Positions 42,543-50,960 of a DNA stretch of 64,000 nucleotides are shown piece after piece. Within the stretch, counting starts at the first letter, position 1; the number at the start of each line of letters is the position of its first letter. A program made the translations under genes and the position numbers. The notes beneath the pieces are model-generated. The model saw only the letters and a program-made list of their open reading frames with translations. It did no database searches and was not told the origin of the DNA. The stretch is from positions 1-64,000 of the forward strand of contig CAYZXL010000021.1 in assembly GCA_964482435.1 (NCBI GenBank). Direction: 5' to 3'. The DNA is from CAYZXL01 sp964482435 (GTDB lineage: Bacteria; Auribacterota; JABMQX01).

Positions 42543-44189
42543 ATGAAAAAGCATCCGATCAAACTCTATGACACGACGCTGAGGGACGGAAGCCAGTCGT
42601 CCGACATCAATTTCACGGTCGGCGAGAAGCTCGACCTCCTGCGAGAGTTCGACGATTTCGGGTTCGATTACATCGAGGGAGGCTGGCCGCGGCCGAGGTC
42701 TGTGGACGAGACTTTCTTTCAGGAAGCGTCGAAAATCAAGCTGAAGAACTCCAGGCTCGTCGCTTTCGGCTCGACGAAGAAAATCAAGGGAAAGCCCGAG
42801 GAAGACGCCGTGCTTCGGTCTCTCTTAGAGTCCGGCGTTCGGACAGCGACCGTTTTCGGAAAGACATGGCTTCACCACGTCTCAAACCAGTTGAAAGCAA
42901 CGCCGGGGCAAAACCTCGAGGCCATCGAAACGACGCTGCACTACTTGCGCGATAACCCGATTAACCCGATGGAGGAAGTCATTTACGATGCCGAGCACTT
43001 TTTCGACGGGTTCAAGGACGACCCTGACTACGCTCTCCTGACCATAAAGCGGGCGGCGCTCGCGGGAGCGGATGCCATTGTGCTGTGCGAGACAAACGGC
43101 GGGTGCCTCCATTACGAGGTGGGCGAGATTGTCCGGCGCGCGAAGGAATTCCTCGAGACAGACGCAGAGGTCAAGAAAGCGACGACCAGGCGGCGCCTCA
43201 CTCTCGGTATTCACGTCCACAACGACAGCGGCTTAGCAGTCGCCAGCACCATCGAGGCAGTGCGCGCCGGCGCAACACACATCCAGGGAACGGTCAACGG
43301 CTTCGGCGAAAGGATTGGCAATGCGAACCTGAACACAATTATGGCGGTGCTTGCCTTGAAGACGGACTATAAGCTGCCGAAAGCCATTCGTCTGGAGAGG
43401 CTCACGGCTCTTAGCGAAAAAGTCTATCGCGCTGCGGGTCTGCGGCCGAGGGAGGACCAGCCCTTCTGCGGGGAAAAGGGGTTCGCTCACGATGGCGGCG
43501 TGCATGTGGATGCCGTCGTGAAAGGCGCCAGCTACCAGCACATTGACCCCGTCGCCGTCGGCAACAAGATGAGGATTGTCCTGTCAACCAACTCGGGCAA
43601 AGCCAGCGTCATGGCGGTTGCCCGTTCCTTCGGCTATCAGGTTGACAAGGAAGACCCACGCATCGAATCAATGCTGCGGGAGATTCATGAAAAATGTGCC
43701 GAAGGATTCAACCTCGGACTCCTGGAGGCGGAGCACGAGCTTCTTACTCTCAAACACTTCGGGGAGATGAAAACCGACATTGACGTCCAGCGGTGCGACG
43801 TGACGTCCCACTACGCAAAATACGAGGGGAACCTCGAGCACGATAACTCATGCATCCTGAAAGTCAGGCTCAACGGAAAAGAATACAAGGTTTTTGAGGA
43901 CGACGAGAACGGGCCTGTCGCTATCAGCTTCAAAGCCATGAGGGAGGCTCTCTCGAAGGCGGGTCTTCCAACGAACTTCCGGCTTGTGAATTACGAGGTA
44001 GGTCTGCCCAAAAAATGCAACGTCGGCGCGGAGGCGAAAATCCAGGTTTATATCACATACGCGACGGACGAGGGAGAGCTTATCACGACATCCGGCTTCC
44101 ACGAAGACATCGTCGTAGCCAGCCGCGAATCGCTAATTAAAGTGGTTCTTTTGCTCGCGAACAGGCGGCGAAAAAGTCCGCCGAAATGA
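42543..44189 (+). CDS. cimA: (R)-citramalate synthase
   Basis: The 548-residue enzyme joins pyruvate and acetyl-CoA to citramalate, the first step of the threonine-independent isoleucine route. The HMGL-like barrel opens with IKLYDTTLRDGSQSSDINFT (residues 5-24). FDYIEGGWPRPRSVDETFF is characteristic of the CimA/LeuA_3 branch. CETNGGCLHYEVG and GIHVHNDSGLAVASTIEAV supply metal and substrate residues. The C-terminal LeuA-type regulatory domain (about 410-548) includes VKVRLNGKEYKV-like strands. The start at 42543 matches the family N-terminus; a GTG at 42441, overlapping the preceding gene, would add 34 residues. It lies 45 bases before the HAD-YvcK gene. Confidence 0.93.
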   Translation: MKKHPIKLYDTTLRDGSQSSDINFTVGEKLDLLREFDDFGFDYIEGGWPRPRSVDETFFQEASKIKLKNSRLVAFGSTKKIKGKPEEDAVLRSLLESGVRTATVFGKTWLHHVSNQLKATPGQNLEAIETTLHYLRDNPINPMEEVIYDAEHFFDGFKDDPDYALLTIKRAALAGADAIVLCETNGGCLHYEVGEIVRRAKEFLETDAEVKKATTRRRLTLGIHVHNDSGLAVASTIEAVRAGATHIQGTVNGFGERIGNANLNTIMAVLALKTDYKLPKAIRLERLTALSEKVYRAAGLRPREDQPFCGEKGFAHDGGVHVDAVVKGASYQHIDPVAVGNKMRIVLSTNSGKASVMAVARSFGYQVDKEDPRIESMLREIHEKCAEGFNLGLLEAEHELLTLKHFGEMKTDIDVQRCDVTSHYAKYEGNLEHDNSCILKVRLNGKEYKVFEDDENGPVAISFKAMREALSKAGLPTNFRLVNYEVGLPKKCNVGAEAKIQVYITYATDEGELITTSGFHEDIVVASRESLIKVVLLLANRRRKSPPK

Positions 44190-44234
44190 TAAGTGAGTCG
44201 CCGGAGGTGGGGGGGCCATGAGGGAGGGCGAGAG

Positions 44235-45896
44235 ATGGCAGAGATCAAGGGAATAATCTTCGACCTGGACGATACCCTGTACGACTGCACTGACAGCCTC
44301 CAGGAGGCGGCGAGACACAGAGCCGCGCAAGCGATGGTCAAAGCCGGCCTTCCCCTGACGCTGGAGGAGGCCCATCAGCTCCAGGTCAGCCTCATGGAAC
44401 AGCATGGCCCGCGCTTCCGAGCGTTTGCACGAATCGCCGAGATGTACGGCCAGGACGATGACTTCGTTCGCGAGGTCATGCGAGCTTACAACAAGGACGA
44501 GGTCGGGGAGATTGGCCCCTTCCCCGACGTGATTCCGACGCTCGCAAGGCTGCGGCAAATGGGGATGAGGCTTTACCTCGTCACAAGCGGCGTCTATGCC
44601 AGGCAGGAAAGGAAAATAAAGCTCCTCGGGTTAGAGCACGCCTTTGAGCGGGTCGTTATCAACGACGACGACATGGGGCTCACAAAGCGGGAATGCTACG
44701 TTGACCTCATGGCAGAAGAGGGTCTGAAGCCAGAGGAGCTCCTTTCGGTGGGGGACCGCATTCCATCTGAGATCCGTATATGCAATGCGCTTGGCATGAC
44801 GACCGCACAGATGATGCATGGACGCTTCAAGGACCTCATCCCCTCCACCGAGCTTGAGAGACCCGACTTCAAAATCCGCTCCATCTCCGACCTGCTGACG
44901 GTGCTGCGCGCCGTAAGAATCAAGACGAAGAAGGCGGGGCTAAGAGTGGTCGCGGTTGGAGGCGGAACAGGCCTTCCCATCGTCCTGGAAGGAATGAAAA
45001 AATATTGCCGGGACCTTACTGCCATCGTGACCGTTACCGACTCCGGCCGCAGCTCCGGGCAGCTCAGGCGAGACCTCGGAGTTCTCCCGCCGGGCGATAT
45101 TCGCAACTGCCTGATAGCTCTCTCCGAATCGGAAAAGCTCCTCCACGACCTGTTCAACTACCGTTTCGATCAGGGGATTCTCGACGGCATGAACCTCGGA
45201 AACCTGTTTATTGCTGCCATGGCAAAGGTCACGGGAAGCTTTGAACAAGCGATTAAAGAAACCAGCAGCATTCTGGCGATTCGCGGAAAGGTATTTCCCT
45301 CGACTCTCCACGACGTTCACATCTGCGGGCGCCTGCGCGACGGCACTCTCGTCGAAGAGGAGTACAACGTCAGGCAGCCCGGAAAGCCCGAGATCGAGGA
45401 CGTTTTCCTCAAGCCCGCTGACGCAGAAGCCTTCGGCGAAGCAGTGGACGAAATCCTGACCTGCGACATAGTCGTTCTCGGTCCGGGCAGCCTTTTCACG
45501 AGCGTCATATCGAACCTGTTGGTCTGGGGGATAGCTCAAGCGATAAGGAGGTCTCGCGCCAAGAAAGTCTATGTCTGCAACATCGTCACTCAACCCGGGC
45601 AGACCGACGGGTTTGACGGCACCAAGCACGTTGCGACAGTTGAGAGGTATCTGGGCGAGGGGGTCCTCGATTACGTCATAATTAACAGCACATTACCTCC
45701 CGCGCCCATTCTCAAGCGGTACGAGGAGGATGGCGCCGCTCTCGTTCGGCCTGAGACCTATTCGGCCAAGGTCAAGCCCATCTTCGAAGACGTGATGGAA
45801 GACCTCAAGGGAAAACGGATTCTCTGGGAAAAGCAGGACTTGATTCGCCACGATCCGGACAAATTGGCGAAAGTCCTTATTGAAACCCTGTCGTGA
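44235..45896 (+). CDS. Fusion of a HAD-family phosphatase domain with YvcK/GlmR (CofD-like)
   Basis: The 553-residue protein starts at ATG 44235 (GGGAGGGCGAG upstream). Residues 1-220 are a HAD hydrolase with D10-L-D12-D-T (IIFDLDDTLYD), VTSGVYARQERKIKLLG, KRECYVDLMAEEG, and SVGDRIPSEIRICNALGM. Residues about 235-553 are YvcK/GlmR: VVAVGGGTGLPIVLEGM, VTDSGRSSGQLRRDLGVLPP, GDIRNCLIALSE, GMNLGNLFIAAM and VLGPGSLFTSVISNLL. YvcK is needed for growth on gluconeogenic carbon; in Bacillus subtilis it binds UDP-GlcNAc and stimulates GlmS. Here glmS follows after 73 bases. The HAD part could be a sugar-phosphate phosphatase; that is inferred. Confidence 0.93.
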   Translation: MAEIKGIIFDLDDTLYDCTDSLQEAARHRAAQAMVKAGLPLTLEEAHQLQVSLMEQHGPRFRAFARIAEMYGQDDDFVREVMRAYNKDEVGEIGPFPDVIPTLARLRQMGMRLYLVTSGVYARQERKIKLLGLEHAFERVVINDDDMGLTKRECYVDLMAEEGLKPEELLSVGDRIPSEIRICNALGMTTAQMMHGRFKDLIPSTELERPDFKIRSISDLLTVLRAVRIKTKKAGLRVVAVGGGTGLPIVLEGMKKYCRDLTAIVTVTDSGRSSGQLRRDLGVLPPGDIRNCLIALSESEKLLHDLFNYRFDQGILDGMNLGNLFIAAMAKVTGSFEQAIKETSSILAIRGKVFPSTLHDVHICGRLRDGTLVEEEYNVRQPGKPEIEDVFLKPADAEAFGEAVDEILTCDIVVLGPGSLFTSVISNLLVWGIAQAIRRSRAKKVYVCNIVTQPGQTDGFDGTKHVATVERYLGEGVLDYVIINSTLPPAPILKRYEEDGAALVRPETYSAKVKPIFEDVMEDLKGKRILWEKQDLIRHDPDKLAKVLIETLS

Positions 45897-45969
45897 ACCG
45901 ATGTGGATGTGGGTGTTCGTGCGGCGGGGTCCCGGTCTCAAATAAATCAATCGCGTGGAGGCCCCTGAA

Positions 45970-47796
45970 ATGTGCGGAATTGTCGGGTACGTCGGCAGCA
46001 AACACATTGATTCAGTTCTGCTTGTCGGATTGGAGAGGCTGGAGTATCGCGGTTACGATTCTGCGGGGATTGCGAGCATTCTCGATGGTGAGCTTCTCGT
46101 CCGAAAAAGGCAGGGGAGGCTGCGGGTGCTCGACGAGAGTCTTCGGCTCAATCCCCTGGGCGGAAATATCGGCATAGGGCACACTCGCTGGGCGACTCAC
46201 GGCGACCCGAACGAGCAAAACGCTCATCCGCACACGGACTGCAAATCAAGCATAGCCGTAGTTCACAATGGAATCATCGAGAACTATGCCGAGCTTAGAA
46301 GCCGCCTTCAGAAGGAGGGGCACGTCTTCGCTTCCGAGACTGATACTGAGGTCATTCCTCACCTGATTGAGAAATACTTCAACGGGGACCTGACCCAGGC
46401 GGTCATCAAAGCCTTGAAAGAACTGGAAGGCGCGTATGCCATTGCCGTCATCGCGGAACGGTGTCCCGACACCATGGTCGTCGCAAAGCACGGCTCCCCC
46501 CTGGTCATCGGCCTCGGAAAGGGAGAGAACTTCATCGCCTCGGACATGCCGGCGATTTTCCCTCACACAAAGAACGTCATCTATTTGAAGGACGGTGAGG
46601 TGGCAACAATCACCCGGGATTCGATTGCCGTGCTCGGAATGGACGGCAAAGAAACAGCGTCGGAAGTCAAGAAGGTGGAACTGGAGGGAGACCTCCTCGA
46701 CAAAGCGGGTTACGAGTATTACATGCTCAAGGAGATTCACGAGCAGCCTGCCGTCGTCGAGGCTGTGCTGAAAAGGCGCGTGACGCCGTCCCGGGAAATC
46801 GTCTTCGAGAACCTCGGCCTGAGCAAGCAGGAGCTTGCAGACCTCGGGAGGGTCATTATCCAGGCCTGCGGCACGTCATGGCACGCGGGGCTTATCGGTA
46901 AGCTTTTGTTCGAGGAGCACGTTCGGTTGCACACGGAGGCAGACATCTCGTCGGAGTTCCGATACCGAAATCCGGTCGTTGGGGGCGACACTCTCATTGT
47001 TGCCATTTCGCAATCGGGCGAGACCGCCGACACTCTGGAGAGCCTTCGTAAGGCAAAGAGCAAGTTTCTGAAGGTGCTCTCCGTCTGCAACGTTATGGGG
47101 AGCTCGATCGCCCGCGAGTCCGACGGAGTCATCTACATCCACGCCGGTCCGGAGATTGGGGTGGCTTCAACAAAAGCCTTCACCGCTCAACTTGCGGCGC
47201 TGGCTTTTCTCACGATTTACCTCGGCGGCATCAAGTGGACGATCAGCGACAGCCTCCGGGAAGAAATGGTTGATGAACTTCGATCCATTCCGGACAAAAT
47301 GCGGTCAATCCTCGCCCGAGCCTCGGAGATTGAGGCCCTCGCCGAGAAGTATGCTTTCGCCCAGAATTTCCTGTTTCTCGGCCGCGGGTACAATTACCCC
47401 GTCGCATTGGAGGGAGCTCTCAAGCTCAAGGAAATATCTTATATTCACGCCACGGGCTATCCGGCTGGGGAATTCAAGCATGGACCGATTGCTCTCGTGG
47501 ACGAGGAAACGCCTACGGTCTGCATCGCCAACCGGGGACCCGTCTATCGAAAGATCATCAGCAACATCTGCGAGGTCAAAGCCAGAAAGGGCAGGGTCAT
47601 CGCCATTGCCACGGAAGGCGACGACGAAATCACGGGATGCGCCAACGAGGTTATCTACGTGCCTCAATGCCGGGACGACTTCTCTCCGCTCCTGACGGTG
47701 ATTCCGCTTCAGCTTCTTGCATACTATATCGCGGTGAAGAGGGGATGCGACGTTGACAAGCCCCGCAACCTCGCAAAGAGTGTAACCGTGGAATAG
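45970..47796 (+). CDS. glmS: Glutamine-fructose-6-phosphate aminotransferase (isomerizing)
   Basis: The 608-residue enzyme makes glucosamine-6-phosphate from fructose-6-phosphate and glutamine, the first step to UDP-GlcNAc and peptidoglycan. The start must be ATG 45970, since Cys2 (MCGIVGYVG) is the glutaminase nucleophile after Met removal; GGAGG lies nine bases upstream. The Ntn glutaminase domain (2-240) has GIGHTRWATHG and HNGIIENY. Two SIS domains follow, with ACGTSWHAGLIG, ISQSGETADTLESL, STKAFTAQL, GRGYNYPVALEGALKLKEIS, and the C-terminal DKPRNLAKSVTVE. No glmS ribozyme is recognisable in the 73-base leader. It directly follows the HAD-YvcK fusion. Confidence 0.97.
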   Translation: MCGIVGYVGSKHIDSVLLVGLERLEYRGYDSAGIASILDGELLVRKRQGRLRVLDESLRLNPLGGNIGIGHTRWATHGDPNEQNAHPHTDCKSSIAVVHNGIIENYAELRSRLQKEGHVFASETDTEVIPHLIEKYFNGDLTQAVIKALKELEGAYAIAVIAERCPDTMVVAKHGSPLVIGLGKGENFIASDMPAIFPHTKNVIYLKDGEVATITRDSIAVLGMDGKETASEVKKVELEGDLLDKAGYEYYMLKEIHEQPAVVEAVLKRRVTPSREIVFENLGLSKQELADLGRVIIQACGTSWHAGLIGKLLFEEHVRLHTEADISSEFRYRNPVVGGDTLIVAISQSGETADTLESLRKAKSKFLKVLSVCNVMGSSIARESDGVIYIHAGPEIGVASTKAFTAQLAALAFLTIYLGGIKWTISDSLREEMVDELRSIPDKMRSILARASEIEALAEKYAFAQNFLFLGRGYNYPVALEGALKLKEISYIHATGYPAGEFKHGPIALVDEETPTVCIANRGPVYRKIISNICEVKARKGRVIAIATEGDDEITGCANEVIYVPQCRDDFSPLLTVIPLQLLAYYIAVKRGCDVDKPRNLAKSVTVE

Positions 47797-47828
47797 GATG
47801 AGCTTCTTCGGCCACCTCAGTGGGAAAG

Positions 47829-49652
47829 TCAGGGATTGCCGCTCGGCTTACCGACAGGCTGCCTTTTCCCGAAAACCATTTCTCCGTCACGTCGGCAAAT
47901 GACGGTGTAATAGCGGCCGGTCACCTCGTCTATTGGCAAAGGTTCCGCCGCATTTGGCGACGGAAAGAAAAGGTGTGGGCCACGGCTTTCTTTCCTGCGA
48001 ACCGCCGCCCCCATCACCATCTTCGCGGTGTCAAGCATCCCAAGCGTCTCCAGGGCAAAGGCGATTCCGTTCTCGTCAACCCTTACCCCGAGACGCGAAA
48101 GCTCGTCTACCTCCGTCAACGCTCGACTCAACCGCTCCTCCGTCCGGATCACCCCGGCTGCCAAAGAAAGGAGCTCCTGCACCGCTTGCCGGACGCGCCA
48201 TGCCGGCTCGGCGATTTCTTTGCCAAGCAGCAACTCCAGGGACTGGTGGCACCCCAGAACCATTTCCTCGCTCAGCCGAGGCGGAAGTCCGGCAATCGCG
48301 TTGCAGGCGGCGTTCTCTCCGGCGATTTTCCCGAAGACCTGGCAGTCGAGAAGAGCGTTTCCGCCGGGGCGGTTGGCTCCGTGTTGGCCGCCCGCGCATT
48401 CGCCGGCGGCGTACAGATTCCGGACCGTCGTTTCCGCTCGGCGATTGACCTTGACGCCTCCCTGAAAATGCTGAACCGCTGGCGCAACTTCGACCATGTC
48501 GCCCGCCTCGAGGTTCACCCCATGTTCCTTCAGCCAGGCGACCGCATCGGGATTTATCTCTCGAAGCCTGTGAGATGGCGAGCGGTTTCGCAGCTCTCGT
48601 GCAACCGGAATCTTCTTTTCAGTCTCGTATCGTGTCCTTATGTCTTCCGGAAGCAGGTCGAAATCAAAGCCACGCGGATTGGCGCGATAGTCGAGGAAGA
48701 CTCGTCTCCCGCGAGCAATCTCCCTCGAGACCGCGATGTCAATGGTTCGCGACGGCTCTCCCTGCGACACGGGCCAGCTTGCCCCCTTGCGGAAAACTGT
48801 GGAGCATATCTCAAGAGCAGTGGCGCCGGCCGGAAACTGCTCCTCAAGAAATTCCCGTCCATCCTCGTCAACAAACCGCGGAACCGCTCGCATGAGGCTT
48901 CCCGAGCAGGCGAGTTTTGTCTTGAGCGATGAAAGGCCTATCTGAATGAACTCAAGGTTCACCAGTTCCGCTCCAGCCCTGTACGCGAGCGAATAACCGT
49001 CTCCGGTCATCCCTTCGGGATAGACGTTGACCTTGAACGCCGAGCCTGCCCCGCCCGTCGCAAGAACCGTTGACCGAGCCTCTACCCCAAAAAACTCCCT
49101 GGAACTCGTCTGAACACAAAGCGCTCCGACGACAGTTTCCCCGTCGTCGAGAATCAGCTCTGCCGCCATCGTATCTTCGAGCACACGCACTGCCGTCTGA
49201 CTGAGCCGCCGGATCAGCGCCGCCTCGATTTCGTTCGCTGTGCGAGGTCCTGTATAGCACGCCCGCGCGTATTTCGAGCCATCCGTGACGAATTGGTCAG
49301 GCGTGCCTTCCTTTTTGACAAAAGGTACGCCGAGTGCGTCAAGGAAGTAGAACGCTCCTGCACTGTTCCGGGCGAGAATTTCGGCAAGGTCGTAGTCAGA
49401 GACGCAGCCGCCCACGAGGTAGATGTCGTCCGCGTGATACCTCCAATTGTCGGGCCCGCCAGGCTCCGTCTCCGGCAAGGTTACCTGGAATGCCATTCGG
49501 TCCGAGCAAGCCGTAGCGGTTACGCCGCTCGCGCCGAGCTTACCTTTTGTCAAAACGATGACGTTGGCGCCGCAGGAATCCGCTTCGATGGCAGCCCTGA
49601 GTCCTGCTCCTCCCGCGCCTACAACAAGGACATCGCATTTTTCGATTCTCAT
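47829..49652 (-). CDS. FAD-dependent oxidoreductase of the fumarate reductase/succinate dehydrogenase flavoprotein family, atypical active site
   Basis: The 607-residue protein starts at ATG 49652, where MRIEKCDVLVVGAGGAGLRA begins the FAD-binding fold. The later FAD block is NLYAAGECAGGQHGANRPGG followed by NALLDCQVFGKIAGENAA, and the C-terminal helical domain (about 450-560) is as in FrdA, SdhA and NadB. Several catalytic blocks of those enzymes are altered: the usual FVQFHPT reads FIQIGLSS, and the RGxGG segment is replaced by SLMRAVPRFVDEDGREF. It is therefore not a standard fumarate or succinate enzyme or aspartate oxidase. No iron-sulfur subunit lies beside it. The following alcohol dehydrogenase gene upstream on the same strand ends 113 bases away. 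Confidence 0.85.
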   Translation of the reverse strand: MRIEKCDVLVVGAGGAGLRAAIEADSCGANVIVLTKGKLGASGVTATACSDRMAFQVTLPETEPGGPDNWRYHADDIYLVGGCVSDYDLAEILARNSAGAFYFLDALGVPFVKKEGTPDQFVTDGSKYARACYTGPRTANEIEAALIRRLSQTAVRVLEDTMAAELILDDGETVVGALCVQTSSREFFGVEARSTVLATGGAGSAFKVNVYPEGMTGDGYSLAYRAGAELVNLEFIQIGLSSLKTKLACSGSLMRAVPRFVDEDGREFLEEQFPAGATALEICSTVFRKGASWPVSQGEPSRTIDIAVSREIARGRRVFLDYRANPRGFDFDLLPEDIRTRYETEKKIPVARELRNRSPSHRLREINPDAVAWLKEHGVNLEAGDMVEVAPAVQHFQGGVKVNRRAETTVRNLYAAGECAGGQHGANRPGGNALLDCQVFGKIAGENAACNAIAGLPPRLSEEMVLGCHQSLELLLGKEIAEPAWRVRQAVQELLSLAAGVIRTEERLSRALTEVDELSRLGVRVDENGIAFALETLGMLDTAKMVMGAAVRRKESRGPHLFFPSPNAAEPLPIDEVTGRYYTVICRRDGEMVFGKRQPVGKPSGNP

Positions 49653-49765
49653 GCTGCCCCTTCGCCAGAAGTCGCCCACTGGGCGTTCTGGTTTGGCGAC
49701 CACGCAATGAAACGGATGCTCTGCGACTCCAATCGCGCCTCTCGGCGAACCAGGCACCTCGGCCC

Positions 49766-50881
49766 TCAGGCTTCCCCCGGTAGCAACACCGCCTTGATTG
49801 CCTCTTTGCTCTCGACCGCCCTCAAAGCATCCATTACTCGCTCAAGGGGAAACCGGTGCGTCACGATCTTATGCAAGGGAAATCGCCCGCTCAGGACGAG
49901 CTGAATCGCCTGATACAGGTGCGACGTGTCGCTGACCCAGACCCCCTGGATGCGAACGTTTTTCCTCGCCACGTCTTCATAGAGCCTCAGCGGGATTTCC
50001 CCAACCGGCGTCGCTATTCCGGGGATGCTGAACGTTCCGCCGGGGGCGGTCAAACGCAATCCTTGATTAAAAGAACTCGCTGTCCCCGTGCAGTCTATCA
50101 CGACGTTCGCCCCAATTCCCTTCGTCATCTCCCCGACTTCTTTTCCTCTTTCCTCGACGGATGATTCTTCAACGACATAAGTCCGCACCGAGCCGAACTC
50201 CTTCGCAAGCTCAATGCGAGCCCTGTCTGCCCGAGTGCCGATGACGACGGCTTGTCCCGCTCCTTTCGCAAAGGCAAACGCCAGGCAGAACAACCCCAAC
50301 GGCCCCGGCCCAATTATGACGACGACATCGCCCACCGCTATCGGAGCAAGCTCGACCGTATGCGCTGCCGTCGCGCCCGAGCACGCCGCCGGTGCGAGAG
50401 CCGCCGCGTCCATACGGTGGATACCTTCACCGCCCTTGCCACGCGCCATTCCCTCGTCGAGCTTGGTCAACTTAGTCCCCGGCAATAGCGTAATATGCGT
50501 GGCGTAGCAACCATCTCTCACGATTCCGTAAACCTGCCGGTTCGGGCAGAGCGATGGCTCCTTTTGGACGGCGCAGAAATAGCAGCGGTTGCACGTGACC
50601 CCCCGATCCCAGATTGTCAAATTCCCGACGGAGATTTTGCTCCCGAAGATGTCCTTCTTCTCCCCGCACACATCCGCAACTGTTCCCACTCCTTCGTGCC
50701 CGAGAACCAGCGGCAATGGCGTCCGCGGGTCTTTGCCCTTCCACATGTGCACGTCCGACCCGCACACCCCCGACGCCAGAACCTCGACGAGCACTTCTCC
50801 TTCGCGAAGGGGCTTTATTTCCTGTTCCCGTATCTCCAGAGGCGAGCCAAATTTCGTCAAGACAGCGGCTCTTCTACGCAT
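49766..50881 (-). CDS. Zinc-dependent medium-chain alcohol/polyol dehydrogenase
   Basis: The 371-residue protein is a medium-chain dehydrogenase. Catalytic zinc ligands are C40 (GVCGSDVH) and H62-E63 (LGHEGVG). The structural zinc site is C97-x2-C100-x2-C103-x8-C112 (CNRCYFC...LC). The nucleotide fold is VVIIGPGPLGLFCLAFAFAK (about 190-209). It would oxidise an alcohol, sugar alcohol or sugar with NAD(P). Start choice is uncertain: the ATG at 50881 best matches the family N-terminus, but no strong ribosome-binding site precedes it, and a GTG at 50920 is possible. It shares orientation with the flavoprotein downstream and the glycosidase upstream. Confidence 0.92.
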   Translation of the reverse strand: MRRRAAVLTKFGSPLEIREQEIKPLREGEVLVEVLASGVCGSDVHMWKGKDPRTPLPLVLGHEGVGTVADVCGEKKDIFGSKISVGNLTIWDRGVTCNRCYFCAVQKEPSLCPNRQVYGIVRDGCYATHITLLPGTKLTKLDEGMARGKGGEGIHRMDAAALAPAACSGATAAHTVELAPIAVGDVVVIIGPGPLGLFCLAFAFAKGAGQAVVIGTRADRARIELAKEFGSVRTYVVEESSVEERGKEVGEMTKGIGANVVIDCTGTASSFNQGLRLTAPGGTFSIPGIATPVGEIPLRLYEDVARKNVRIQGVWVSDTSHLYQAIQLVLSGRFPLHKIVTHRFPLERVMDALRAVESKEAIKAVLLPGEA

Positions 50882-50960
50882 ATACTCTTGCCATCGGCGT
50901 CGTTTTCGCCACTTTGTCACTCATGCCACTCGTACTCAATGGCGGACAGTGCTTCCATCC

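Noticed and set aside
45897..45969. glmS ribozyme or riboswitch in the glmS leader
   Set aside because: Only 73 bases separate the genes and no ribozyme core or pseudoknot pattern is recognisable.
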